Counted from the first letter of the stretch, positions 1 to 9,581 are shown. The stretch: 64,000 nucleotides of DNA from an uncultured Clostridia bacterium (GCA_947589575.1 CANQBM010000003.1:95787-159786), one strand, 5' to 3'. Translations and numbers: made by a program. The notes: generated by a model not told the origin, from the sequence alone.

Positions 1-740
1 TCTTTAAGATAGTCAAGGGCATCATTTGCGCTCTTGTCGCTGTAAAGAGCCTTTGCCTCATTTATTACGCTTACATCGCCGAAAAGTCTCGGTAGCTTTT
101 TTATAATCTCAGTTTCTCTGCTCGCCCCGACTTTGTCAAGCATATCACCGAGAGCCGAATAATTCTTGCCTTCAATAAAACTGCATATATCAGCCTTTTG
201 CGAGGGTGACAAATTCATTTTATCAAGTATCGCATTGAAAAATCCTGCGTGGCAGAGTTCGAGCTTGAAGGACTGAACATCGTTGCGTTTAAGAGCCTCA
301 TACGCCATTGATATTACCTCTATGTCAGCGCCGATACTGCCGTCGCCGATAAGCTCAATACCGCTCTGCTCAATTTCGTCTGTTCTGCCCGCAAGCTGTT
401 TATTGCGGACATAGACATTCTGATTATAATAAAGCCTTACAGGAAAATCCTCATTTGACAGCCTTGTCGCAACAAGGCGGGCGATAGGCGCGGTATTATC
501 GGGACGTAAAACGGTAGTTCTGCCCTGATTGTCGGAAAGCTTATACATTTCTTCCGGCTCAATACCTAAATTATCGCTTTTAAATACATCAAAAAATTCT
601 ATGGTAGGAGTCATTACCTTACGGTAATTATTCTCCTTGAACAAATCGGAAAGGACGCCCTCAACTCTTCTTCTGTCATCACATTCCTCGAATAACAAAT
701 CACGGCTGCCCTGAGGGGTCAGCTTAGAATATCTTTTCAT
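1..740 (-). CDS. hisZ: ATP phosphoribosyltransferase regulatory subunit HisZ (partial, C-terminus beyond window)
   Basis: Reading leftwards from ATG 740 gives an open frame of about 246 codons that runs off the window edge. It starts MKRYSKLTPQGSRDLLFEEC and continues with a class II aminoacyl-tRNA synthetase-like core, including TPTIEFFDVF, a TTVLRPDNTAPIARL stretch and ELIGDGSIGADIEVI. This pattern is that of HisZ, the catalytically inactive HisRS paralogue that combines with short-form HisG to form the first enzyme of histidine biosynthesis. HisS itself is the main alternative; the VLRPDNTAPIARL stretch and the absence of clear HisRS histidine-recognition motifs in the visible part favour HisZ. 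An AAGGAG site lies about 6 bases before the ATG, and a promoter is visible upstream. hisG would be expected just beyond the left edge. The gene is separated from polC by 94 bases. Confidence 0.82.
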   Translation of the reverse strand, partial: MKRYSKLTPQGSRDLLFEECDDRRRVEGVLSDLFKENNYRKVMTPTIEFFDVFKSDNLGIEPEEMYKLSDNQGRTTVLRPDNTAPIARLVATRLSNEDFPVRLYYNQNVYVRNKQLAGRTDEIEQSGIELIGDGSIGADIEVISMAYEALKRNDVQSFKLELCHAGFFNAILDKMNLSPSQKADICSFIEGKNYSALGDMLDKVGASRETEIIKKLPRLFGDVSVINEAKALYSDKSANDALDYLK

Positions 741-797
741 AACATTCTCCTTGACTGAAATATCTTAACATCTGCTTTAGCATATTAGAGTGTTACT

Positions 798-826
798 ATG
801 CTACCACACTAAACCAACAATGTCAA
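798..826 (-). promoter_or_regulatory. Promoter of hisZ
   Basis: On the minus strand TTGACA (821-826) is followed after exactly 17 bases by TAGCAT (798-803), a sigma-A type promoter pair. Transcription would begin near 790, about 50 bases before the hisZ start, so hisZ is likely transcribed independently of polC. Confidence 0.6.
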
Positions 827-834
827 GCATAAAA

Positions 835-3800
835 TCAGAACAGCGAAATCTGGTTTGATTCAGGCATATCACCGAGAGCGCCTGTTTCCTTTAGGGAATC
901 TACAACACTCTTTCCTATTCCCGCTCTCGCCATAAGGTCATCATAAGACATAAATTCTCCGTTACCGTCATCTCTCGCCTTTGCGATTGCCGTTGCGGCA
1001 TTCTCGCCTATTCCGTCAATAGCGCCGAAAGGCAAACGTATTTTTCCGTCCTCAATTCTGTAAAGTCTTGAATCGGATTTATATATATCAACAGGGAGGA
1101 ATTCAATTCCCCTTGCAAGCATTTCAATAACAATTTGATTTACTACATAGGTTGACTCTTCTTTTGCCGTAACGGGAAGATTATTTTTTTTCTTTGAGTT
1201 AAATTCCTCCATTTTCTTTTTCACGGCTGTCTTTCCCTCAACAGCGGCAACAGCGTCGATAGCTCCTCCGCGTACTGTGAAATATGCCGAATAAAATTGA
1301 ATAGGATAATAAATCTTATACCACGCGAGACGGAGCGCCGCAATTACATAAGCGGCAGCATGCGCCTTTGGGAACATATACTTTATTTTATAGCATGAAT
1401 CAATATACCACTGCTCAACACCGACTGTTTTCATCGCCTCCTCATACGGAGGAAGCTCCTTTGGCGCTTTGCCCTTTCGGGTATATTCCATAATTTTAAA
1501 ACAGTCCTTTTTTGAGAGAGGAGACTCCTTACCTGTTTCCCTTTCGTATTTCTCTGTCTTATGAATCAGATACGTCATAATATCATCACGGCATCCGATT
1601 ACTTCGGAAATTGTACAGATACCGTTCTTTATGAGTTCCTGTGCATTTCCAAGCCATACGTCCGTACCGTGCGACAGACCTGAAATCTGGAGGAGGTCTG
1701 CGAAATTCTTAGGCTTTGCCTCCTCGAGCATACCGATAACAAACTGCGTGCCCATTTCAGGTATTGCAAGTGTGCCTGTATTGCAGTCTATATCCTGCGG
1801 TGATACACCTATAGGCTCGGTAGAAGTAATAAGCTCATAAAGCTTGGGGTCGGATAAATCAACATCCATAACGGGAATACCTGTTGAATCCTCAAGATAT
1901 TTGTAAAGAGTGGGATTATCGTGTCCAAGCTCATCAAGCTTTAAAAGCGTGTCATGAAGCGAGTTTTTAAAGTCAAAGTGAGTTGTATATGTACCCTTGT
2001 CCTCATCATTTGACGGAAACTGTATAGGCGTGAAGTCCTCAACCGTATACTTATTGGGAACAACAACCATACCGCCGGGGTGCTGTCCTGTAGTACGCTT
2101 AACTCCCGTACATCCGGCAGTCAGTCTGTCAATCTCGGCCTTAGGGGTTGAGGCGGTAAGACCGCGCTCGTCAAGATATTTCATTACATAGCCGTATGCC
2201 GTTTTCTCCGCAACGGTTGCCATTGTACCTGCTTTGAACACATATTCCTTACCGAAAAGCTCCTGAGTGTATCTGTGTGAGCGCGACTGATATTCTCCTG
2301 AAAAATTAAGGTCAATATCGGGTTCCTTGTCACCGTCAAAGCCAAGGAATGTTTCAAACGGAATCTCGTGCCCGTCGCGTTTCATAGGGGTATTGCAATT
2401 CGGGCAGTTTTTCGGCGGGAGGTCAAAACCGGAGCCGACCTCGCCGTGAGTAAAGAACTCGCTGTGCTTGCAGTTTTTGCAGTAATAATGCGGAGCAAGA
2501 GGGTTAACCTCCGATATTCCCGCCATATGCGCCGCAAAAGACGAACCGACTGAGCCTCTTGAACCGACAAGATAGCCGTTTCGTTCGCTCTCCTCAACAA
2601 GACGCTTTGCAATAACATAAAGCACACCGAAACCGTGACCTATTATTGAATCAAGCTCACGCTGGAGCCTCTCTGCCACGTTTTCGGGTACAGGGTCACC
2701 GTAAATCTCCTTTGCCCTTGTCCAGCATTTTTCGGTGAGCTCCTCATTCGCTCCGTCAATATGCGGTTGAAAAGTTCCCAGAGGAATAGGCGGAATATCA
2801 TCCATAATCATATCGGCAATCTTATTAGGGTTATCAATAACAAATTCCCTTGCCCTGTCGCCTGCCCAGGCAAAATCCTTGAGCATCTCATCTGTTGTTT
2901 TAAAGTAAAGCGGAGCCTGATTATCCGAATCCTCAAAACCCTTTGAAGCCATTATTATCGAGCGGAATTTAGCATCCTTTTCGTCAAGGAAATGAACGTC
3001 CCCGGTCGCGACAACAGGCTTACCTAATTTATCCGCAAGAGCGATAATTTTCTTATTTATTTTAATCAAATCATCTTCACTGTTTATTCCCTCGTGTATA
3101 TCTCTGTTTGACCTTATCATAAAGGCGTTGTTGCCGTTGGGCTGAATTTCAAGATAATCATAGAATGAGGCAATTTTTTCCAGCTCTTCTTCGCTTTTTT
3201 TCTCAAGAACAGCCTGGTAAAGCTCGCCCTGTTCACATGCGGAACCGATAATAAGGTCTTTTCTTTTTTCCGCAAGCATACTTTTTGGAATTAAAGGACG
3301 CGACTTAAATGTCTTTATGTGAGAAGAGGAAATAAGCTCGTACAAATTTTTCCTGCCGTACTTACGCTCCTCATTCAAAACATTATCGTCAAGCGAGTTA
3401 TCAGCCTTGACAAGCAGAATAATATGGTGACGCTTAAACTGTTTCAGCTTAAGGTTCTTAAAATCGGGATATTTTGTATCGTCAACCAAATATCCTTCCA
3501 TACCGAGAATGAGCTTGATTTTACCCTTTGCGGTATTATATGCCTCCGGAAGCGCCTGAACAACGCCGTGGTCTGTTACGGCTATTGCTTTATGTCCCCA
3601 CTTTATTGCTCGGTTAATAAGAGATTTCGGAGATGAAATTCCGTCCATTTCCGACAAAGATGTATGAAGATGCAGTTCAACTCTTTTTTCATCCGCATCG
3701 TCAGTCTTTTCAATTTTTTTAACGCTTGATATTGAAAACGGACGCAAAACGTACTGGTTTGAAAAAGTGTCAAACTGATATGCGCCGTTAATAATAACCG

Positions 3801-4641
3801 TTGTACATTCATTCAGTTTTTCAATAAGCGGGTCAATCTTGTGCTTGTCCTCAAACATTTTAACTGTAACAGACGAAGTATAATCGGAAATGTCAAAATT
3901 AAATATTTTGCTTAAACCGCGCTTAGTATCCCTGACTTCAGTTTTGAGGACATCGCCCCAAACGGTAATATATCCATCGTCTGTGCTTATTTCACTAATA
4001 GGTTTCGGCTTTTCTCTTAAAGTTTTACCGAAAATATTTTTAACAGTGTCTTTATAAAGCGGGAGGTTATCCCACTGCTCGTGGACAACATTTTTTTCCT
4101 CGTCTTCTTTACGGCGCTTTTCTTCCTCGTGCTTTTCTGCTACAGCAGCCTTAACCGCCTTTTCAATATCAAACTCCTGTACCTCTAAAAAGCTTATATC
4201 ATAGTCAACATTAAAAAGTCTAAAAAGAGTTTTTGAAATCACCGTGTCAACCTTTTGGGATTCTAAAACATCCTTTCCGCCTTTTTTGAGGAATACGGTA
4301 AGCGTATTATCCTCAATTTCCGCCTCGGCAGATTCAAAAAATCCGTTTGCCGCCGGAGTTTCTCTTTGAACATATTCAAGTATCTGTTCGATATTTTTAA
4401 CTGAAAATTCTGATTTAGGAAAAACAGGATTGATGACCGCTTTTCGTATATCCAAAGCCTTTTCAACAGCTTTTTCCGCATTATGTATTTCAAGACAGCT
4501 AATAAAGGCGTCAAACAAAAGACCTATTTCAAGCGTCCGCTTTTCTCTTGATACTGTAAAAGAAATTATTTCAGCATTTCCGATAACAGAGATAATTTCA
4601 CTGTCTATGTAATTTGTAAAATAATCCGAAAATCTATTCAT
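835..4641 (-). CDS. polC: DNA polymerase III alpha subunit, PolC type, lacking the inserted 3'-5' exonuclease domain
   Basis: Replicative DNA polymerase of Gram-positive bacteria, about 1268 residues where PolC is usually about 1430-1460. Order of domains: PolC N-terminal domain (about 1-200), OB fold (about 220-310), PHP domain starting RVELHLHT (about 320), then the polymerase core with Zn cysteines (YCKNCK and NCPNC, about 721-749), catalytic EPDIDLNF (Asp about 775 and 777), KRTTGQHPGG, and a C-terminal NQISLF beta-clamp motif. In ordinary PolC a DnaQ-like exonuclease interrupts the PHP domain after the GLEANIVDD-like strand. Here GMEGYLVDD (about 381-388) passes through about 16 residues straight to the next PHP strand (RHHIILLV), so the exonuclease is absent. 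The PHP metal ligands look complete, including the late GDVH. Start ATG 4641 overlaps the ispG stop (TGATG); a GTG at 4644 is an alternative. Confidence 0.96.
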   Translation of the reverse strand: MNRFSDYFTNYIDSEIISVIGNAEIISFTVSREKRTLEIGLLFDAFISCLEIHNAEKAVEKALDIRKAVINPVFPKSEFSVKNIEQILEYVQRETPAANGFFESAEAEIEDNTLTVFLKKGGKDVLESQKVDTVISKTLFRLFNVDYDISFLEVQEFDIEKAVKAAVAEKHEEEKRRKEDEEKNVVHEQWDNLPLYKDTVKNIFGKTLREKPKPISEISTDDGYITVWGDVLKTEVRDTKRGLSKIFNFDISDYTSSVTVKMFEDKHKIDPLIEKLNECTTVIINGAYQFDTFSNQYVLRPFSISSVKKIEKTDDADEKRVELHLHTSLSEMDGISSPKSLINRAIKWGHKAIAVTDHGVVQALPEAYNTAKGKIKLILGMEGYLVDDTKYPDFKNLKLKQFKRHHIILLVKADNSLDDNVLNEERKYGRKNLYELISSSHIKTFKSRPLIPKSMLAEKRKDLIIGSACEQGELYQAVLEKKSEEELEKIASFYDYLEIQPNGNNAFMIRSNRDIHEGINSEDDLIKINKKIIALADKLGKPVVATGDVHFLDEKDAKFRSIIMASKGFEDSDNQAPLYFKTTDEMLKDFAWAGDRAREFVIDNPNKIADMIMDDIPPIPLGTFQPHIDGANEELTEKCWTRAKEIYGDPVPENVAERLQRELDSIIGHGFGVLYVIAKRLVEESERNGYLVGSRGSVGSSFAAHMAGISEVNPLAPHYYCKNCKHSEFFTHGEVGSGFDLPPKNCPNCNTPMKRDGHEIPFETFLGFDGDKEPDIDLNFSGEYQSRSHRYTQELFGKEYVFKAGTMATVAEKTAYGYVMKYLDERGLTASTPKAEIDRLTAGCTGVKRTTGQHPGGMVVVPNKYTVEDFTPIQFPSNDEDKGTYTTHFDFKNSLHDTLLKLDELGHDNPTLYKYLEDSTGIPVMDVDLSDPKLYELITSTEPIGVSPQDIDCNTGTLAIPEMGTQFVIGMLEEAKPKNFADLLQISGLSHGTDVWLGNAQELIKNGICTISEVIGCRDDIMTYLIHKTEKYERETGKESPLSKKDCFKIMEYTRKGKAPKELPPYEEAMKTVGVEQWYIDSCYKIKYMFPKAHAAAYVIAALRLAWYKIYYPIQFYSAYFTVRGGAIDAVAAVEGKTAVKKKMEEFNSKKKNNLPVTAKEESTYVVNQIVIEMLARGIEFLPVDIYKSDSRLYRIEDGKIRLPFGAIDGIGENAATAIAKARDDGNGEFMSYDDLMARAGIGKSVVDSLKETGALGDMPESNQISLF

Positions 4642-5690
4642 CACAATTTCTCAATTTCTTTCATTAATTCTTCAAGCAAATCCTTTTCGTCAACTTTTCT
4701 GAGTATCTCGCCTTTTTTAAAAATAAGACCGTTTCCGTCTCCTCCGGCAATACCTATATCCGCCTCTTTTGCCTCCCCGGGTCCGTTTACAACGCATCCC
4801 ATAACCGCAACCTTAATCGGCTTTTTACAATTTCTGAGCCTCTCCTCAACCTGTCTTGCAAGCGAAACAAGGTCAATCTTGGTTCTACCGCAGGTCGGGC
4901 AGGAGATAAGATACGGGCTGTCATTTTTCAGTCCGACTGCCTTTAAAATATCAAATGCGGCAAACACCTCTTTAACAGGTGCGTCGGTCAGGCTTACACG
5001 GATTGTATCACCGATGCCGTGAGTGAGAAGCGAACCGATACCGACAGAAGATTTAATGATACCCATTCTCTCGGTGCCTGCCTCGGTAACGCCGAGATGA
5101 AGCGGATATCCGCACTGCTCGGCGGCAAGTTCGTACGCGTTAATCATCGTATTTACATTTGATGATTTTATTGAAATAACTATATCGTCAAAATCAAATT
5201 TTTCAAGCAGTCTTGCGTGATAAAGCGCGGATTCAACCATTGCCTGCGGAGTCGGCGAGCCGTACTTTGCAAGAATTTCCTTTTCAAGCGAGCCTGAATT
5301 AACGCCTATTCTTATAGGAATATTTTTAGTCCTGCAGGCATCTGCAACTGCCTTTACACGTGAATCGTCACCGATATTTCCGGGATTAATACGAATTTTA
5401 TCAATTCCCCTTTCAACTGCGCCGAGCGCAAGACGGTAATCAAAATGAATATCGGCTACAAGCGGTACATCAACAGCATTTTTAATCGGCTCCACAAGGT
5501 CAAGCGCCTCTTTATTCGGGACAGCAAAGCGGATTACCTGACAGCCTGCGGACGCAAGCTCCTTTGCCTGTGCGACAGAGCCTTCTATATCAGACGCAGG
5601 GATATTCAGCATACTTTGAACAAGTATTTCACTGTCGCCGCCTATATAGGTATTTCCGAGTTTAATCTTCTTACTCTTTCTTCTTTCCAT
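4641..5690 (-). CDS. ispG: 4-hydroxy-3-methylbut-2-en-1-yl diphosphate synthase (flavodoxin)
   Basis: IspG/GcpE catalyses the reductive ring opening of methylerythritol cyclodiphosphate to HMBPP in the MEP isoprenoid pathway. The protein (349 residues from this start) has the TIM-barrel part with QSMLNIPASDIEGSVAQ and RINPGNIGDD, and the C-terminal 4Fe-4S part with LISCPTCGRTK and VMGCVVNGPGEAKEADIG, giving the cluster cysteines. The start chosen is ATG 5690 (MERRKSKKIK), preceded by CAGGTG 7-8 bases upstream. An extended frame to 5753 would add 21 residues of no IspG character and would overlap rseP. It follows rseP by 23 bases and overlaps polC, so it is part of the pyrH-to-polC transcription unit together with dxr of the same pathway. 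Confidence 0.95.
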   Translation of the reverse strand: MERRKSKKIKLGNTYIGGDSEILVQSMLNIPASDIEGSVAQAKELASAGCQVIRFAVPNKEALDLVEPIKNAVDVPLVADIHFDYRLALGAVERGIDKIRINPGNIGDDSRVKAVADACRTKNIPIRIGVNSGSLEKEILAKYGSPTPQAMVESALYHARLLEKFDFDDIVISIKSSNVNTMINAYELAAEQCGYPLHLGVTEAGTERMGIIKSSVGIGSLLTHGIGDTIRVSLTDAPVKEVFAAFDILKAVGLKNDSPYLISCPTCGRTKIDLVSLARQVEERLRNCKKPIKVAVMGCVVNGPGEAKEADIGIAGGDGNGLIFKKGEILRKVDEKDLLEELMKEIEKL

Positions 5691-5713
5691 AAATTTCACC
5701 TGATAAAATTTTA

Positions 5714-6754
5714 CTAAAACAGTTTTGTAATATCGCTGAAGGTAACAAGACACATAAGCCCGAGAAGTAAAACAAGACCGACAGCGTTAATCATATATTC
5801 AGCCTTTGCAGGCAATTTCTTTCGCGTAATTCCTTCTGCAATCAAAATAAATAATCTCCACCCGTCAAGCGCCGGTATCGGAAATAAATTAAAAAGCCCC
5901 ACATTTATTGTAAGAAGCGCCATAATTCTCAGCATAGAAAGCACTGAAGTTTTCACAGCGTCCGACACAACCGAAACGGCGCCGACAGGACCGCTTAAAT
6001 CAGACAGTCCGTACCTTCCGACAAGCAAATCGTGAACAGAAAGGAAAACCATACGGGCATATGAAACGGTTTCCTTAAAGGTCTGCGCTATCACATTTAC
6101 GAAAGTTTTTTTAACCCCCTTAAGCCAGAAATCCATTTTGATGTACTGCGTACCCTCGTATTCGTCAAGCTCAAAATCAACCTGAAGAGTAATGTCCTCT
6201 CCGTCACGGTTTACAAGCATATCAACTGTGCTGTCGGCGCTTCTTGAAAGGCCGGTCTGCACATCGTTTGTAGTATAAACACGCATACCGTCAATACTTT
6301 TTATAGTATCACCAACCTGCAGTCCGCTTTGCACGGAAACGGCAGTATCATCGAATTTCGCTACCTGAGTAGTTCCGACGAGATTTTGGGAGCATACAAT
6401 AATCAATACTATTACAAGACCTAAAATCAAATTCATAATTGCCCCGGCGGCGACAACAAAAATCCTCTGACGCACCTTTTTATTTGCGAAGGCGTTTTCG
6501 TCTTCACTTTCCGAATCCTCGCCCTCCATGGAACAGTAACCTCCGAACAAAATTAAACGAAGAGTATACTTGGTATCTTTGCGCTGAAACTGAAAAAGCT
6601 TCGGACCCATACCGACAGAAAATTCATTCACCTTAATTTTCATCAGCCTTGCCGCCGCAAAATGTCCGCCCTCATGAATTATGATAATTAGTTCAAAAAA
6701 AAGTATTGCAATTATTATCGGATAAACCGTATTCCAAATAGAACTGATAGTCAC
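5714..6754 (-). CDS. rseP: RIP metalloprotease RseP (site-2 protease, M50)
   Basis: Membrane zinc protease of the S2P family, which cleaves transmembrane substrates such as anti-sigma factors and leftover signal peptides. The first transmembrane helix carries HEGGH (residues 27-31), the zinc HExxH site. It is followed by the GMGPKL stretch and a single PDZ domain (about 115-185, with VQSGLQVGDTIKSIDG). The C-terminal helix carries FPIPALDGWRLF, the third zinc-ligand motif, where the family usually has ALDGGR. Length 346 residues is normal. It starts at a GTG whose last bases overlap the dxr stop (GTGA), showing tight coupling to dxr, and lies 23 bases before ispG. Confidence 0.93.
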   Translation of the reverse strand: MTISSIWNTVYPIIIAILFFELIIIIHEGGHFAAARLMKIKVNEFSVGMGPKLFQFQRKDTKYTLRLILFGGYCSMEGEDSESEDENAFANKKVRQRIFVVAAGAIMNLILGLVIVLIIVCSQNLVGTTQVAKFDDTAVSVQSGLQVGDTIKSIDGMRVYTTNDVQTGLSRSADSTVDMLVNRDGEDITLQVDFELDEYEGTQYIKMDFWLKGVKKTFVNVIAQTFKETVSYARMVFLSVHDLLVGRYGLSDLSGPVGAVSVVSDAVKTSVLSMLRIMALLTINVGLFNLFPIPALDGWRLFILIAEGITRKKLPAKAEYMINAVGLVLLLGLMCLVTFSDITKLF

Positions 6755-7896
6755 TTAACCGCCTCAATAACATACTCACGGGCAATTCTGTCTGTTTCGA
6801 GAACGTCCTCGAGAGTAAAATCTTTTTTATTTGAGGCATTAAGCATTGCCTCGTTATTAAGATATGCAATATCGGTAAATTTAATTTTACCATTAAGGAA
6901 AAGTTTTACGCTTTCCTCATTCGCTCCGTTCGCAGCCGCCGGATGAAGTCCGCCCATATCTATTGCTTTTCTGCAAACGTCAATACACTTAAAGGTTTCA
7001 TAGTCAGGCTCAAAAAATGTAAGCCTTCCATAGTCCGCGAGAGATAACTCCTTAACAGGACTCGGCTCGCGTTCGGGATAAGTAAGCGCATACTGAATAG
7101 GTATTCTCATGTCAGGTACACCGAGCTGGGCAATCATTGAATTATCCCGGTAAATAATTGCGGAATGGACAACAGACTCCCTGTGGACAACTATTTCAAT
7201 ATCCTCATTAGGCATATCAAAAAGCCATTTTGCCTCAATAAATTCGAGACCCTTATTCATCATCGTAGCGGAATCTATGGTGATTTTAGCGCCCATATCC
7301 CAATTCGGATGCTTAAGAGCGTCCGCTGCCGTAACATTTTCAAGCTCCGGTAATTTTTTGCCGAAGAAAGGGCCTCCCGACGCTGTAAGAATAATTTTTT
7401 TAACCGCCTTCTTATTCGGCATACCCTGCATTGACTGAAAAATTGCGGAGTGCTCACTGTCAACAGGCAGTATATCCACGCCGTTTTCTCGAGCGAGGTT
7501 TGTGACCAGATGACCGCCTGCAACAAGCGTTTCCTTATTAGCGAGGGCGATAGTCTTTTTAGCCTTTATAGCCTCAAGAGTGGGCTGAAGCCCGACCATA
7601 CCGACAACTGAATTAAGTACCGTATCCGCTTTGTCATATACCGCGCACTCAATCAGGCCGTCCATACCGCAGGTAACTTTCGTGCAGGTATCTTTAATTC
7701 TGTCCTTAAGCTCCTTTGCGGATGACTCGTTCATCATACAAACAAGGTCAGGTTTGAATTCCCTTATCTGCGTTTCAATAAGCTTAACATTTGAATTTGC
7801 TGTAAGACATTTAATCTTGTAGCCGTGCATCCGGCATACGTCAAGGCTCTGCGTACCTATTGAGCCGGTCGAACCTAAAAGTGAAATATTTTTCAT
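6751..7896 (-). CDS. dxr: 1-deoxy-D-xylulose-5-phosphate reductoisomerase
   Basis: Converts DXP to methylerythritol 4-phosphate with NADPH, the committed step of the MEP isoprenoid pathway. The N-terminus has the nucleotide-binding ISLLGSTGSIGTQSLDV. Further motifs are ALANKETLVAGG, LPVDSEHSAIFQ (metal-binding acidic residue and substrate Ser) and the ITIDSATMMNKGLEFIEAKWLF signature. Length 381 residues is typical. It lies 29 bases after cdsA and overlaps rseP. Together with ispG and uppS it makes this cluster an isoprenoid and undecaprenyl supply unit. Confidence 0.96.
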   Translation of the reverse strand: MKNISLLGSTGSIGTQSLDVCRMHGYKIKCLTANSNVKLIETQIREFKPDLVCMMNESSAKELKDRIKDTCTKVTCGMDGLIECAVYDKADTVLNSVVGMVGLQPTLEAIKAKKTIALANKETLVAGGHLVTNLARENGVDILPVDSEHSAIFQSMQGMPNKKAVKKIILTASGGPFFGKKLPELENVTAADALKHPNWDMGAKITIDSATMMNKGLEFIEAKWLFDMPNEDIEIVVHRESVVHSAIIYRDNSMIAQLGVPDMRIPIQYALTYPEREPSPVKELSLADYGRLTFFEPDYETFKCIDVCRKAIDMGGLHPAAANGANEESVKLFLNGKIKFTDIAYLNNEAMLNASNKKDFTLEDVLETDRIAREYVIEAVK

Positions 7897-7925
7897 TTTA
7901 ACACCTGATTTTAACTTTAATCATT

Positions 7926-8798
7926 TTATATAAAAATTTGCGCAATAAGCGCTATGGCATATGTGCACGGGAGGGTAAAAAGCGTTGAATCAAGTCTGTC
8001 CATAACTCCTCCGTGTCCGGGGAAAATTTTACCAAAATCCTTAACGCCGAAATTTCTCTTTAAAACCGATGCCGACAAATCCCCCATCATTCCCATAAAG
8101 GAAACGGGAATACAGCAGACAAGAAGTACAACTGTCATTGTTTTATCAAGCGGTACATTTGCCGCCTTATTATAAATCAGAATTGCGGCGATATTTAAAA
8201 TCAAGCTGAAAATAAGACCTCCGACTGCTCCCTCGACAGTTTTTTTGGGTGAGATATTCGGTGACATCTTGTGCTTTCCGATTGCCATGCCTGTAAGCTG
8301 TGCTCCCGAATCGGTAGCCAGAGCGCAGATAAGAGCAAAGAAAATAAGATAAACACCAAGCTGTATATCGTCAAACATATCCCGTAGTTTTATAAACATA
8401 CTGAAACCAAACGGAACAGCAACGCTTGCAAATACCGACACCGTAACGTCCTCAAAGCTTGTATACGCATAGCCTTTTAACATTGCAAGGAGAAACACAA
8501 GGCACAATGCAATAACAAATATAATGTTTGGAACAAAGCCGATTATTTTCCCCCAGGTCTGCGCGTCGATTAACGGCGTCATTGCCCCTTCGCTTGCAAA
8601 AAACGGCACAAATGCAGAATAAATAATTCCCACGGTTTTAATAAATTTATTTTTGACTTTAGCGCATTTCATAATTTCACCGCTTGCAACTGCCGAAATA
8701 AACGCAACCGCCGCAGCAAGAACAGGCGTATTAATCTGCCAAACAATAAGTGCAAGAACTGCTAAAAGGCAGACCGCGGTAATAACTCTCTGTTTCAT
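7926..8798 (-). CDS. cdsA: Phosphatidate cytidylyltransferase (CDP-diglyceride synthase)
   Basis: Integral membrane enzyme that makes CDP-diacylglycerol from phosphatidate and CTP for phospholipid synthesis. The 290-residue protein is strongly hydrophobic with about eight membrane segments. It ends with the CDS signature: SASVLKRNFGVKDFGKIFPG followed directly by HGGVMDRLD, at about residues 242-270. SPKKTVEGAVGG upstream is also typical of the family. It starts 2 bases after uppS and is followed by dxr, the usual Firmicutes order. Confidence 0.94.
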   Translation of the reverse strand: MKQRVITAVCLLAVLALIVWQINTPVLAAAVAFISAVASGEIMKCAKVKNKFIKTVGIIYSAFVPFFASEGAMTPLIDAQTWGKIIGFVPNIIFVIALCLVFLLAMLKGYAYTSFEDVTVSVFASVAVPFGFSMFIKLRDMFDDIQLGVYLIFFALICALATDSGAQLTGMAIGKHKMSPNISPKKTVEGAVGGLIFSLILNIAAILIYNKAANVPLDKTMTVVLLVCCIPVSFMGMMGDLSASVLKRNFGVKDFGKIFPGHGGVMDRLDSTLFTLPCTYAIALIAQIFI

Positions 8799-8800
8799 AA

Positions 8801-9517
8801 TTATCCTCCGAACCGACGATTTCTCTTTTCAAATTCACGCAGAGCTGAATGTAAATCGTCTGCCTTAAAATCAGGCCACAGCACATCACTGTACCAAAAC
8901 TCGCTGTATGCCGCCTGCCACAGCAGGAAATTTGAAAGGCGCTGCTCTCCGCTTGGTCTGATAATCAAATCGCATTCATCAACTGTATAAATATTTTGCG
9001 ATATATCATCTTCGGTAATTTTCGTTTTACCTTGCGCAATCAGCTTATTTACAGCAGAAACAATTTCCTGCCGACCGCCGTAATTGATTGCGAGGTAAAC
9101 AGTCGTTCCTGTATGTGACGCGGTTTCTTCCTCAGCCTCGTCCATAAGGTCAAGCAGTTCTTTAGAAATGCCTTCACGCTCTCCGATAAATTTTATCCTG
9201 CTGTTTCCCGCTTTTGTCATATCGCTCTTTGCCTCAAGAAGATATTCCATAAAAAGATCCATAAGAGCATCAACCTCTTCCTTGGGTCTTTTCCAGTTTT
9301 CTGTGGAAAAAGCATAAAATGTCACATATTCTATACCGAGTTTTTCGCACTCTTTACTTATTGTGCGAAACACATTTGCTCCGGCTTTATGCCCCGCGGA
9401 GCGAGGAAGAGCGCGCTTTTTTGCCCACCTTCCGTTACCGTCCATAATAATTCCAATATGCTTTGGGAGTATGGAAAATTCAGTGCTTTTATCTTCTTTT
9501 TTGCCGAACAGTGCCAA
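8801..9517 (-). CDS. uppS: Isoprenyl transferase (undecaprenyl diphosphate synthase)
   Basis: Cis-prenyltransferase that elongates farnesyl diphosphate with IPP to the C55 lipid carrier for cell wall polymers. Visible motifs are IGIIMDGNGRWAKKR (catalytic Asp and diphosphate-binding Arg), FYAFSTENWKRP, IIRPSGEQRLSNFLLWQ and AYSEFWY near the end. Length 238 residues is normal. The start is a TTG (9515-9517) preceded by AAGGAGG 9 bases upstream. A small hairpin separates it from frr. Confidence 0.95.
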   Translation of the reverse strand: MALFGKKEDKSTEFSILPKHIGIIMDGNGRWAKKRALPRSAGHKAGANVFRTISKECEKLGIEYVTFYAFSTENWKRPKEEVDALMDLFMEYLLEAKSDMTKAGNSRIKFIGEREGISKELLDLMDEAEEETASHTGTTVYLAINYGGRQEIVSAVNKLIAQGKTKITEDDISQNIYTVDECDLIIRPSGEQRLSNFLLWQAAYSEFWYSDVLWPDFKADDLHSALREFEKRNRRFGG

Positions 9518-9544
9518 ATTTCAGCGCCTCCTTAATACAGTTAT

Positions 9545-9567
9545 AGGGCGACTGTTGAAGCCGCCCT
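9545..9567 (-). other. Short hairpin between frr and uppS
   Basis: AGGGCG at 9545-9550 pairs with CGCCCT at 9562-9567 across an 11-base loop, between the frr stop and the uppS ribosome binding site. No T-run follows on the minus strand, so it is more likely an mRNA-stability or processing element than a terminator. Confidence 0.35.
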
Positions 9568-9581
9568 GAGAGCATCAAAAA

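Noticed and set aside
1..740. Histidyl-tRNA synthetase (hisS)
   Set aside because: The visible part fits HisZ better; HisRS-specific histidine-binding motifs are not seen, although part of the gene lies outside the window.
9545..9567. Terminator between frr and uppS
   Set aside because: The hairpin has no T-run after it and the genes belong to a conserved operon; recorded only as a hairpin.
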